From: Streptomyces sp. 840.1
Lineage (GTDB): Bacteria; Actinomycetota; Actinomycetes; Streptomycetales; Streptomycetaceae
DNA length: 64,000 bases
NCBI RefSeq assembly: GCF_003751445.1
Contig: NZ_RJUU01000001.1
Coordinates: 2,919,001-2,983,000 of the forward strand
Reading direction: 5' to 3'
The position numbers and the translations under genes were made by a program. The notes below the pieces were generated by a model. It saw nothing but the letters and a program-made list of their open reading frames with translations. It was not told the DNA's origin and made no database searches. Below, piece by piece: positions 16,783-24,376 of this stretch. Position 1 is the stretch's first letter. Each line of letters begins with the position of its first letter.

Positions 16783-17946
16783 GTGGACGCGGGACTCAAG
16801 CGCGAGCTGGAGCAGAAGGTCCGGGCCGGCGAGCGGCTGACCCGCGAGGACGGGATCGCGCTCTACGAGTCCGACGACCTGGCCTGGCTCGGCGGTCTGG
16901 CCCATGAGGTGCGTACGCGGAAGAACGGCGACGTCGTCCACTTCAACGTCAACCGCCACCTCAACATGACGAACGTGTGCACCGCGTCCTGCGCGTACTG
17001 CTCGTTCCAGCGCAAGCCGGGCGAGAAGGACGCGTACACGATGCGCATCGAGGAGGCCGTGCGCCTCGCGAAGGCGATGCAGGGCGAGAACCTCACCGAG
17101 CTGCACATCGTCAACGGGCTGCACCCCACCCTGCCGTGGCGCTACTACCCGCGTTCGCTGAGCGCGCTGAAGGAAGCGCTGCCGGAGGTCTCCCTCAAGG
17201 CGTTCACCGCCACCGAGATCCACCACTTCGAGACCATCTCCGGGCTCTCCGCCTCCGAGATCCTCGACGAGCTGATCGACGCCGGCCTGGAGTCGCTGAC
17301 CGGCGGCGGCGCGGAGATCTTCGACTGGGAGGTCCGTCAGCACATCGTCGACCACGCCACCCACTGGGAGGACTGGTCGCGCATCCACCGGCTCGCGCAC
17401 GAGAAGGGTCTCAAGACCCCGGCGACGATGCTGTACGGGCACATCGAGGAGCCCCGCCACCGCGTCGACCACGTGCTGCGGCTGCGTGAGCTCCAGGACG
17501 AGACCGGCGGCTTCCAGGTCTTCATCCCGCTGCGCTACCAGCACGACTTCGTGGACATGAAGGACGGCAAGGTCCGCAACAAGCTCCAGGCGCGCACGAC
17601 GATGGCGACCGGCGCGGAGGCGCTGAAGACCTTCGCGGTCTCCCGGCTGCTCTTCGACAACGTCCCGCACGTCAAGGTGTTCTGGGTGATGCACGGTGTG
17701 CAGACCGCCCAGCTCGCGCTGCAGCACGGCGCGGACGACATGGACGGCTCGGTCGTCGAGTACAAGATCACGCACGACGCGGACAACTACGGCACGCCGA
17801 ACAAGCTCGGCCGCGAGGACCTGCTGGACCTGATCCGCGACGCGGGCTTCCGGCCCGTCGAGCGCAACACCCGGTACGAGATCCTCCGTGAGTACCCGGG
17901 CCCGGACGCGGACCGGCGCGAGTCGCCGCAGCCCATGCGGGTCTGA
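16783..17946 (+). CDS. mqnE: Aminofutalosine synthase, radical SAM
   Basis: 387 aa from the GTG at 16783, which has GGAGG seven bases upstream; the ATG at 16768 is less likely. The radical-SAM cluster motif CX3CX2C is in VCTASCAYCSF (Cys66, Cys70, Cys73). The MqnE/CofH-like body follows (HIVNGLHPTLPWRYYPRSL, GGGAEIFDWEVRQ, IPLRYQHDFVDM). It joins SAM-derived adenosyl to 3-(1-carboxyvinyloxy)benzoate to give aminofutalosine, the second step of the futalosine route. A CofH or MqnC relative is possible by family, but the GGGAEI and HDFVD segments and the context fit MqnE. A strong hairpin follows. Confidence 0.93.
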   Translation: MDAGLKRELEQKVRAGERLTREDGIALYESDDLAWLGGLAHEVRTRKNGDVVHFNVNRHLNMTNVCTASCAYCSFQRKPGEKDAYTMRIEEAVRLAKAMQGENLTELHIVNGLHPTLPWRYYPRSLSALKEALPEVSLKAFTATEIHHFETISGLSASEILDELIDAGLESLTGGGAEIFDWEVRQHIVDHATHWEDWSRIHRLAHEKGLKTPATMLYGHIEEPRHRVDHVLRLRELQDETGGFQVFIPLRYQHDFVDMKDGKVRNKLQARTTMATGAEALKTFAVSRLLFDNVPHVKVFWVMHGVQTAQLALQHGADDMDGSVVEYKITHDADNYGTPNKLGREDLLDLIRDAGFRPVERNTRYEILREYPGPDADRRESPQPMRV

Positions 17947-17983
17947 ACCCCGGCGCGCGCCCCGGGCGCGCGCAACGCCCTGC

Positions 17984-18018
17984 GAGAGCTCCGGCCGCCG
18001 TCCCCGGCCGGAGCTCTC
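17984..18018 (+). terminator. Rho-independent-type hairpin after mqnE
   Basis: A 14-bp arm at 17984-17997 pairs perfectly with 18005-18018 around a 7-base loop. It lies 38 bp after the mqnE stop, before the next promoter. No T run follows. Confidence 0.8.
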
Positions 18019-18036
18019 TCGCGTTCCGGACAGGGT

Positions 18037-18071
18037 TTGAGGGCAGCGCCCGTAATGGTTAATCTGCCTGT
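18037..18071 (+). promoter_or_regulatory. Promoter of the GNAT gene, leaderless type
   Basis: TTGAGG (18037-18042), a 17-bp spacer, then TAATCT (18060-18065), with the ATG of the acetyltransferase only 6 bases further on. This is a near-consensus housekeeping promoter driving a leaderless transcript. Confidence 0.65.
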
Positions 18072-18596
18072 ATGGCACTTACGTTTGAGTGGGACCCGCC
18101 CTTCGACAGGCCTCTGCGGGACGGCATCGCCGCACTCTGGGCCGATGTGTCCAACGCGGGCGGCGCGGTGGGCTTTGTGCCGCCCGTCACGGTCGAGGAC
18201 GTCCGGCCCGAGCTGGTCAAGCACCTCGTCGCCATGACCGAGGAGCGCACCCGGCTGCTGGTCGGCCGCGACGAGGACGGCGTCGTTGCCGCCACCGCCT
18301 TCCTGACCCGCAACAGCCACCGGCTGATGACGCACTGGGTCTGGCTCTACACGGTGATGGTCCACCCCCGCCACCAGGGCCGGGGTTACGGACGCGACCT
18401 GATGGCCGCGGCCGCCGACGCCGCGCGCTCCATCGAGGGCATCGAGGCCATCCGGCTCACCTGCCGGGGCGGCACGGGCGCCGACCGCTTCTACGCCGCC
18501 TGCGGCTACAAGGAGGTCGGGCGGGTGCCGGACGCGATCCGGGTGGCCGACGGGGACGACCGCGACGACATCATCATGCTGCTGCCGCTCGGCTGA
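18072..18596 (+). CDS. GNAT-family N-acetyltransferase
   Basis: 174 aa. The acetyl-CoA pyrophosphate-binding signature is VMVHPRHQGRGYGRDLM (R/Q-x-x-G-x-G/A form QGRGYG), preceded by the beta-bulge strand of the fold and followed by the C-terminal YAACGYKEVGRV strand typical of GNATs. It is cytosolic. A good promoter directly precedes it and the DUF4229 gene follows 87 bp downstream. The acceptor substrate (amine, amino acid or antibiotic) cannot be deduced. Confidence 0.88.
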   Translation: MALTFEWDPPFDRPLRDGIAALWADVSNAGGAVGFVPPVTVEDVRPELVKHLVAMTEERTRLLVGRDEDGVVAATAFLTRNSHRLMTHWVWLYTVMVHPRHQGRGYGRDLMAAAADAARSIEGIEAIRLTCRGGTGADRFYAACGYKEVGRVPDAIRVADGDDRDDIIMLLPLG

Positions 18597-18683
18597 GCCC
18601 TTGTGCGGAGCCCTGCGAACCGCTCGATTACGGGGCATGCTTCACTGGACGGGCAGGACTGTCACGTAGAGAGAAGGCGAGCT

Positions 18684-18980
18684 GTGTCCGCTGCAAAGCC
18701 GAGCGCAATGATCCGGTACACCGCGATGCGTCTCAGTATCTTCGTCGGCTGCTTCGCGCTCGCCGCCGTGGCCGTCAACTACGGGCTGCTGCCGTCCGGG
18801 GCGGGCGGCTCGAACATCATCTGGGTCATCCTGCTCGCCCTCGTGCTCTCCGCACCGCTCAGCTACGTTCTGCTGCGCAAGCAGCGCGACGAGATGTCCG
18901 AGCAGATCGTCTCCAAGGTCGACCGCACCAAGGCGCGCCTGGAGGCGAACCGGACCCGCGAGGACAGCGTCACCCAGTAG
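18684..18980 (+). CDS. DUF4229 membrane protein
   Basis: 98 aa from the GTG at 18684. Two membrane segments (RLSIFVGCFALAAVAVNYGL and NIIWVILLALVLSAPLSYVLL) are followed by a charged cytosolic helix (RKQRDEMSEQIVSKVDRTKARLEANRTRED). This matches the small actinobacterial DUF4229 family. A hairpin at 19021 ends the transcript. No enzyme motif is present; a structural or regulatory membrane role is a guess. Confidence 0.85.
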   Translation: MSAAKPSAMIRYTAMRLSIFVGCFALAAVAVNYGLLPSGAGGSNIIWVILLALVLSAPLSYVLLRKQRDEMSEQIVSKVDRTKARLEANRTREDSVTQ

Positions 18981-19020
18981 GGAAAATGTAAGCTGCCTCA
19001 CACCCGCACCCATTCTTCCC

Positions 19021-19061
19021 GAAACCCCAGCGCCGGAGCGAACGCTCCGGTACTGGGGTTT
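19021..19061 (+). terminator. Terminator after the DUF4229 gene
   Basis: The stem pairs AAACCCCAG with CTGGGGTTT and CCGGAGCG with CGCTCCGG, with one small internal mismatch. It ends in a short T run (TTTT at 19059-19062). It lies 40 bp after the stop. Confidence 0.85.
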
Positions 19062-19140
19062 TCGCGTTCCCCGGGGCCAGTTGGGGAGCACCGCCGGGTG
19101 ACGCCGGGCGTCGGGGCGCAGTCTCACATCAAAGAAGACC

Positions 19141-19155
19141 TTTGAGGTTCTCAAA
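19141..19155. promoter_or_regulatory. Inverted repeat over the leader-peptide promoter
   Basis: TTTGAGGTTCTCAAA has perfect 6-bp arms TTTGAG/CTCAAA around 3 bp. It covers the -35 element of the promoter at 19142, so a bound protein would be expected to repress. Confidence 0.5.
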
Positions 19156-19178
19156 GTTCAAGTGTTAACGTGTTCGGC
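19142..19178 (+). promoter_or_regulatory. Promoter of the leader peptide / DAACS transporter unit
   Basis: TTGAGG (19142-19147), an 18-bp spacer and TAACGT (19166-19171). Seven bases later comes the ATG of the leader peptide, so the transcript is probably leaderless. Confidence 0.6.
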
Positions 19179-19286
19179 ATGAAGACAGCTGTGCGCCTCC
19201 GACCTGCCCCGAGCATCCCGCTCGTGGCGCGCCTGCATGTCGATCTCTGCCGCTGTATGTCCGCGGTCTGTTGCCGCAACGTCTGA
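19179..19286 (+). CDS. Cysteine-rich leader peptide (putative attenuator)
   Basis: A 35-codon frame, ATG 19179 to TGA 19284-19286. Its second half reads ARLHVDLCRCMSAVCCRNV. The HVDLCR-type core plus clustered cysteines just before the stop is the pattern of the actinobacterial 'putative leader peptide' family, which is reported upstream of sulfur-metabolism genes and thought to sense cysteine by ribosome stalling. It is followed after 104 bp by a DAACS transporter. An 8-bp stem (19300-19307 with 19320-19327) forms right after the stop and could be part of the attenuation switch. Family resemblance is seen; cysteine sensing is inferred. Confidence 0.72.
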   Translation: MKTAVRLRPAPSIPLVARLHVDLCRCMSAVCCRNV

Positions 19287-19390
19287 ACGGCATCATGCAG
19301 CGGCGCCGCCTCTGACGCGGGCGCCGCACCCCCCGTCCCCTCCGCACACCGTCCCCGTGCGTCCCGATGCGTCACATCTGGAGTGTGTCC

Positions 19391-20743
19391 GTGTCCGCGA
19401 ACCCCGCGTCCGCCACCACCGAAGAGCCCTCCGGCTCCGGTTTCCGCATACCCAAGGTCCCGTTCTGGGCCCAGATAGTCGCCGGTCTCGTCCTCGGCGT
19501 ACTGCTCGGCTGGCTCGCCCGCAGCCAGGACATCGGCTGGCTCTACACCACGCTCGACAAGGTCGGCCACATCTTCGTCCAGCTGCTGAAGCTGGCCGTC
19601 GCGCCCCTCGTCTTCTTCGCGATCCTGGTGTCGATCACCAACCTGCGCAAGGTCAACAACGCCGCCCGGCTGGCCGGCCGCACCGTCCTCTGGTTCATGA
19701 TCACCTCGCTGATCGCGGTCGCCATCGGCCTCGCGATCGGTCTGATCACCAACCCGGGCTCCGGCACCGGCCTCACACCGAAGGACGGCAAGGCCCCCGA
19801 GCACGCGGGCTCCTGGCTCGACTTCCTGACCGGCATCATCCCGGAGAACGTGATCACCCCGTTCACCGACCTGAACGTCCTTCAGATCGTCTTCATGGCC
19901 GCCGTCGCCGGCATCGCCGCCCTGCAGCTCGGTGACAGGGCCCAGCCGATCCTCAACCTCAGCGAAGCCATCCTGGAGCTCCTCCAGAAGGCCCTGTGGT
20001 GGGTCATCCGCCTCGCCCCGATCGGCACCATCGGCCTCATCGGCTACGCCATCGCGGACTACGGCTGGGACCTGATCGGCAAGTACGCCACCTTCACCGC
20101 CGACGTCTACATCGGCTGCGCCCTGGTCATGTTCGGCGTCTACCCGCTGCTCCTGGCCACCGTCGCCAAGGTCAGCCCGCTCCAGTTCTTCAAGGGCGCC
20201 TGGCCCGCGATCCAGCTCGCGTTCGTCTCGCGCTCCTCGGTCGGCACCATGCCGGTCACCCAGCAGGTCACCGAGCGCCTCGGCGTCCCGAAGGAGTACG
20301 CCTCCTTCTCGGTCCCGTTCGGTGCGACGACCAAGATGGACGGCTGCGCCGCGATCTACCCGGCACTGGCCGCGATCTTCATCGCGCAGATCTTCGACGT
20401 CCAGCTGGGTGTCGGTGACTACATCCTGATCGCGTTCGTCTCCGTGATCGGCTCGGCGGCCACCGCCGGCCTCACCGGCGCCACGGTCATGCTGACGCTG
20501 ACCCTGTCGACCCTGGGCCTCCCGCTGGAGGGCGTCGGCCTGCTGATGGCCATCGACCCGATCCTGGACATGATGCGGACCGCCACCAACGTGGCCGGCC
20601 AGGCGCTCGTCCCGGTGCTGGTCTCGGCCCGCGAGAAGATCCTCGACCACGACATGTACAACTCGGCCTCGGCCTCTCCGGTCGACGAGGCCGAAGCCGA
20701 GGTCCGGGACAGCGAGCCGGACCGGGTGCCCGTCGCCGTCTGA
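19391..20743 (+). CDS. DAACS-family dicarboxylate/amino acid:cation symporter
   Basis: 450 aa from the GTG at 19391 (GGAG seven bases upstream). It has the GltPh-like eight-helix plus two-hairpin layout, with the first hairpin motif SRSSVGTMPVTQQV and the second-half motif TAGLTGATVMLTLTL; FGATTKMDGCA is the NMDGT-like segment of helix 7, here KMDGCA. Members import glutamate, aspartate, C4-dicarboxylates, serine or cystine (TcyP type). The cysteine-rich leader upstream points to L-cystine as substrate; this is inference from context. The C-terminal tail is acidic and cytosolic. Confidence 0.9.
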   Translation: MSANPASATTEEPSGSGFRIPKVPFWAQIVAGLVLGVLLGWLARSQDIGWLYTTLDKVGHIFVQLLKLAVAPLVFFAILVSITNLRKVNNAARLAGRTVLWFMITSLIAVAIGLAIGLITNPGSGTGLTPKDGKAPEHAGSWLDFLTGIIPENVITPFTDLNVLQIVFMAAVAGIAALQLGDRAQPILNLSEAILELLQKALWWVIRLAPIGTIGLIGYAIADYGWDLIGKYATFTADVYIGCALVMFGVYPLLLATVAKVSPLQFFKGAWPAIQLAFVSRSSVGTMPVTQQVTERLGVPKEYASFSVPFGATTKMDGCAAIYPALAAIFIAQIFDVQLGVGDYILIAFVSVIGSAATAGLTGATVMLTLTLSTLGLPLEGVGLLMAIDPILDMMRTATNVAGQALVPVLVSAREKILDHDMYNSASASPVDEAEAEVRDSEPDRVPVAV

Positions 20744-20769
20744 CCGGCTTCCGCCCGTCGTTCGCGTGT

Positions 20770-20800
20770 GGGCCTCTCCCCCCTGGTGGGGGAGGGGCCC
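20770..20800 (+). terminator. Terminator after the DAACS transporter
   Basis: A 13-bp arm at 20770-20782 pairs with 20788-20800 (one G-T pair) around a 5-base loop and is followed by ATTTCG. It isolates the transporter from the NRPS operon. Confidence 0.82.
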
Positions 20801-20928
20801 ATTTCGCGTTCCCGGGCCGTTCGTGGCCGGTGGCCCGCAGAGAGCCTGTTTCGGTCACGCGCGTTGCTCCTGATGTCGCGTAACGGGTGATTCGCGACGG
20901 CTGAACTCATCGGAATCAGCCAGACCGA

Positions 20929-20942
20929 ATGGTCCATACCAT
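20929..20942. promoter_or_regulatory. DasR-box-like palindrome upstream of the NRPS operon
   Basis: ATGGTCCATACCAT has perfect 5-bp arms around 4 bp. Its core TGGTCCATACCA matches 10 of 12 bases of the DasR-responsive element consensus TGGTCTAGACCA known from Streptomyces chitin and GlcNAc genes. It touches the -35 hexamer at 20942. Another GntR-family regulator could also use it. Confidence 0.5.
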
Positions 20943-20970
20943 TGACTTGCGGGGGGTCGCCTTCTAGCGT
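20942..20970 (+). promoter_or_regulatory. Promoter of the NRPS operon
   Basis: TTGACT (20942-20947), a 17-bp spacer and TAGCGT (20965-20970) form a good housekeeping-type promoter. The start point would be near 20977, giving a 5' leader of about 150 bases before the first NRPS gene. No other convincing promoter is seen inside the eight-gene run. Confidence 0.62.
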
Positions 20971-21124
20971 TGCGGTTGCCGCGAGGCCGATGCCGGACGG
21001 GGGCTCTGGGAAGCGCAACTCCCTTACCTGTCAAGGAATATGACGGCCCGTCGGCGGATTCCTGCGGCGTGGGCCCCGTCATCCTCGGGGTCCGTGCCGC
21101 GCGGGCACACGGGGGGCACGGCAC

Positions 21125-24100
21125 ATGAGGGGCACTACCGGTACGGACTTCACGGGCGGCGGCGGTCTGCCGCTGAGCCACGGGCAGGAAAGGCTCTGGT
21201 TCCTGGACCAGCTGGACCCGGGGGACGCCTCCTACAACATCCCACTGGTGCTCCGGCTGTCCGGCGCCCTGTCCGTGGAGGCGCTGCGGACCGCGTTCGA
21301 CGGGACCGTGGCCCGGCACGAGGCACTGCGCACCAGGTTCCCCGACGCGGACGGCCGCCCCGTCGCGGTCGTCGAACCGGCAGCCGCCTTCCCCGTCGAG
21401 TTCCTCGACCTGCGGGCCGGCGGCGCGGCGGGACGGGCCGACGCCATCCTCGCCGCCCGGACCAACGGCGCGTTCGACCTCGCGGGCGGCCCACTGCTGC
21501 GCGTCACCCTGCTGCGCACCGCCGACGAGGAACACCTGCTGTGCGTGGTGCTCCACCACATCGTCGCCGACGGCTGGTCGCTGAACCTGCTCCGCACGGA
21601 GCTGGCCACCCGCTACGCCGCATGCCTGGACGGCCGCGCCGTCGAGCTGCCGGACGTCCTGCCGTACACCGTGCACGCGGCCCGCGAGCGGGAGTCCGCG
21701 CAGGGCCCCGAGGCGCAGCGGGCGCTGGAGTACTGGCGGGAGCGGCTGGCCGGTGCCCCGGTGCTGGACCTGCACTCCGGAGACGGGGCCGGGGGGCCGG
21801 AGGGGCCGGGCGGACTGGGCGGACAAGGTGCCTTCCACACCCGGCGGCTGGACGGAGCGGCGGCCGGGGTGGCGGCGCTCGCCAAGGAGCGCCGCTGTAC
21901 GCCGTTCATGGTGCTGCTGGCCGCCTACCAGTGCCTGCTGCACCGGTGGACCGGGCAGGACGACTTCTGCGTGGGCGTACCGGCGGCAGGCCGGGGCGAA
22001 CCCGAACTGGAGGAGCTGATCGGCTACTTCTCCACCACGCTCGTCCTGCGGGCGGAGCTGGCGGACGGACCGGCCTTCGGCGAACTGCTGCGGCGCGTGC
22101 GCAGGTCCGCGCTGGGCGCCTTCGCCCACGACCGGGTGCCGTTCGAGCGCCTCATCGACGAACTGGGCGTCGAGCGCAGCCTTGGAGGCAGCCCGCTGTT
22201 CCAGACCCTGCTCACGGTCCACACTCAGGACGAGGGCGAGGGCGGCGAGCGGACGTTCGCCGGTCTGCGGTGCGAGGAGGCCGACGGCGGGCATGCGGCG
22301 AGCAAGTTCGAACTGATGCTGGACATCCGCCGCGAGGGCGCCGACCTGGTCACCGTCTTCGGCTACCGCACCGGCCTGCTGGACGCGGACCGGGTGGCCG
22401 TCCTCGCCGGGAACTTCGAGACGCTGCTGCGCGGCGCGCTCGACGCGCCGGACACCCCGCTGCCCGAACTGCCCGTCCTCACCGGGCGGGAGCGCGAGGA
22501 ACTGCGCACGCTGGGCACCGGCCCCGAGGCGCCCGCAGCCGACGCCGTCGCGCTGCCCCGGGTACTGGCCGGGGTGGCGGCCGGGGAGCACGGCGGGTCG
22601 GTCGCCGTGCGGGGGCCGGACGCCACGCTGACCCACCGGGCGCTGTGGGACGCGGCCGGGGCGCTGGCCGTGCGGCTGCACGGGGCCGGGGTGCGGCGCG
22701 GCGATGTCGTCGGGGTCTGCCTGCCGCGTGGTGCGGCGGCCGTCACGGCGATGCTGGGCGCGTGGCGGGCAGGCGCCGCGTATCTGCCGCTCGACCTGGC
22801 CTACCCGGCGCCCCGGCTGGAGTTCATGGTCCGGGACGCGGGCATCCGCGTCGTGGTCGGGCCCGCCCCCGGCACCGCGCCCTGGCTCCCCGACGGGGTC
22901 GCCGTACTCGGTGAGGAGCGGTCCGGGGAGCCCGGCACCCCCGACCCCGCCTGGCAGGCCGGGCCGGACGACGCCGCCTACCTGATCCACACCTCCGGCT
23001 CCACCGGCACCCCCAAGGGCGTGGTGGTGCCGCACCGCGCGCTGGCGGCCCGGGTCGCCGGGATGCGCCGGGACTACGGGATCACGCCCGGGGACCGGAT
23101 CCTCCAGTTCGCCTCGCTCAGCTTCGACACCCACGCGGAGGAGATCTACCCCGCGCTCACCGCGGGGGCCCGCCTCGTCGTCGCGGAGACCGGCGACACC
23201 CTGCCGGACCTGCTCGCCGGCGGGCAGGGGCGGGAGGTGACGGTGCTGGACCTGCCCACCCCGTACTGGCACCAGCTGGTCGACACCGTCGACACCGTGG
23301 CCTGGCCGCCCGGACTGCGGCTGCTGATCCTCGGCGCCGACCAGGTCTCCCCCGCGGCGGTCGCCGCCTGGCGGGCGCACTTCGGGGAGCGGGTCCGCGT
23401 CGTCAACTCCTACGGCCCGACCGAGACCACGGTGATCGCCAGTGCGGCGGACCTGGGCCCGGCCGACGCGACGCGCCGGCCCCCCGTCGGACGCCCGCTC
23501 GACGGAACGACCCTGGCGGTGTGCGACGCGCGGGGCCGGCTTCTGCCGCGCGGCGCCGCCGGTGAGCTGCTGATCGGCGGCGCCGGGGTGACGTACGGCT
23601 ACCGGGGCCGCCCCGGTGCCACCGCCCGAGCCTTCGTGCCCGACCCGTGGGGGCCGCCGGGCGCGCTGCGCTACCGGACCGGGGACCTGGTGCGGTGGCG
23701 GTCCGACGGGCAGTTGGAGTTCCTGGGCCGGATCGACGCGCAGATCAAGGTACGCGGCTTCCGGGTGGAGCCCGGGGAGGTCGAGGCGGCGCTGCTGGGC
23801 CTGCCCGGCGTGGGCCGTGCCGCTGTCGTGGTCCGCGACGAGGCACTGGTCGGCTATGTCGTCGCGGCGGCGGACCACCGGGGCGAGGCGCTCCGGCCCG
23901 CGTCGCTGCGGGCCGCCCTCGCCGAGACCCTGCCGGCCCATCTGGTGCCGAACTCGCTGGTCGTGCTGGACGGTCTGCCGCTCACCCCGAACGGCAAGCT
24001 GGACCGGCAGGCGCTGCCCGCCCCCGAACGGCGGCCCGAACTCGGGGGCGGCTACGTGGCCCCGCGTACCGACGCCGAGTCCCTGGTCGCCGACGTCTGG

Positions 24101-24376
24101 GCGGAGGTCCTGGGCCTCGACCGGGTCGGGGCCCTGGACGACTTCTTCGACCTCGGCGGGCATTCACTGCTCGCCACCCGGGTGGTCGCCCGCATCCGCG
24201 CGGCGGCCGGTCTCACGGTCCCGCTGCGGGTGCTGTTCGCCCACCGGACCGCCCAGGCCTTCGCCGTCGCGGTGGAAGACCTCCTGCTGGCGGAGATCGA
24301 CGCCCTGTCCGAAGCGGACGCTGAGGAACTCCTCGCGGCCCCGGCCGCACCGGAAAGAAACGGAACCACGGCGTGA
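21125..24376 (+). CDS. Nonribosomal peptide synthetase, C-A-T module
   Basis: 1083 aa. The condensation domain spans about residues 13-430 ([21 protein letters not shown] at 144-150). The adenylation domain spans about 470-965 ([10 protein letters not shown] at 623-632, YGPTETT, YRTGDL, NGKLDR). The carrier domain has GGHSLLATR with Ser1014 as phosphopantetheine site. The pocket read by eye is D-T-E-D-I-G-S-V-I: two acidic residues (239 and 278) suggest a basic amino acid such as a Lys- or Orn-type substrate, low confidence. Core A4 is unusual (SFDTHAEEI instead of the FDxSVWE type). The start has only a weak G-rich RBS. The stop overlaps the next GTG. The N-terminal C domain implies that an acyl or aminoacyl donor is supplied in trans. 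Confidence 0.95.
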   Translation: MRGTTGTDFTGGGGLPLSHGQERLWFLDQLDPGDASYNIPLVLRLSGALSVEALRTAFDGTVARHEALRTRFPDADGRPVAVVEPAAAFPVEFLDLRAGGAAGRADAILAARTNGAFDLAGGPLLRVTLLRTADEEHLLCVVLHHIVADGWSLNLLRTELATRYAACLDGRAVELPDVLPYTVHAARERESAQGPEAQRALEYWRERLAGAPVLDLHSGDGAGGPEGPGGLGGQGAFHTRRLDGAAAGVAALAKERRCTPFMVLLAAYQCLLHRWTGQDDFCVGVPAAGRGEPELEELIGYFSTTLVLRAELADGPAFGELLRRVRRSALGAFAHDRVPFERLIDELGVERSLGGSPLFQTLLTVHTQDEGEGGERTFAGLRCEEADGGHAASKFELMLDIRREGADLVTVFGYRTGLLDADRVAVLAGNFETLLRGALDAPDTPLPELPVLTGREREELRTLGTGPEAPAADAVALPRVLAGVAAGEHGGSVAVRGPDATLTHRALWDAAGALAVRLHGAGVRRGDVVGVCLPRGAAAVTAMLGAWRAGAAYLPLDLAYPAPRLEFMVRDAGIRVVVGPAPGTAPWLPDGVAVLGEERSGEPGTPDPAWQAGPDDAAYLIHTSGSTGTPKGVVVPHRALAARVAGMRRDYGITPGDRILQFASLSFDTHAEEIYPALTAGARLVVAETGDTLPDLLAGGQGREVTVLDLPTPYWHQLVDTVDTVAWPPGLRLLILGADQVSPAAVAAWRAHFGERVRVVNSYGPTETTVIASAADLGPADATRRPPVGRPLDGTTLAVCDARGRLLPRGAAGELLIGGAGVTYGYRGRPGATARAFVPDPWGPPGALRYRTGDLVRWRSDGQLEFLGRIDAQIKVRGFRVEPGEVEAALLGLPGVGRAAVVVRDEALVGYVVAAADHRGEALRPASLRAALAETLPAHLVPNSLVVLDGLPLTPNGKLDRQALPAPERRPELGGGYVAPRTDAESLVADVWAEVLGLDRVGALDDFFDLGGHSLLATRVVARIRAAAGLTVPLRVLFAHRTAQAFAVAVEDLLLAEIDALSEADAEELLAAPAAPERNGTTA

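Noticed and set aside
18981..19020. Iron box (DmdR/DtxR-type) near GTAAGCTGCCTCAC
   Set aside because: The symmetry is poor and it lies just before a terminator rather than in a promoter.
20929..20942. Insertion-sequence end or att site at the left edge of the NRPS operon
   Set aside because: No matching repeat at the right edge, no integrase or transposase and no tRNA nearby. The palindrome fits an operator better.
21040..22914. ATG at 21040 with AAGGA upstream as the start of a gene before the NRPS
   Set aside because: The frame is out of register with the condensation domain and gives Arg/Gly-rich sequence without domains. A very short upstream translation event is possible but not supported.
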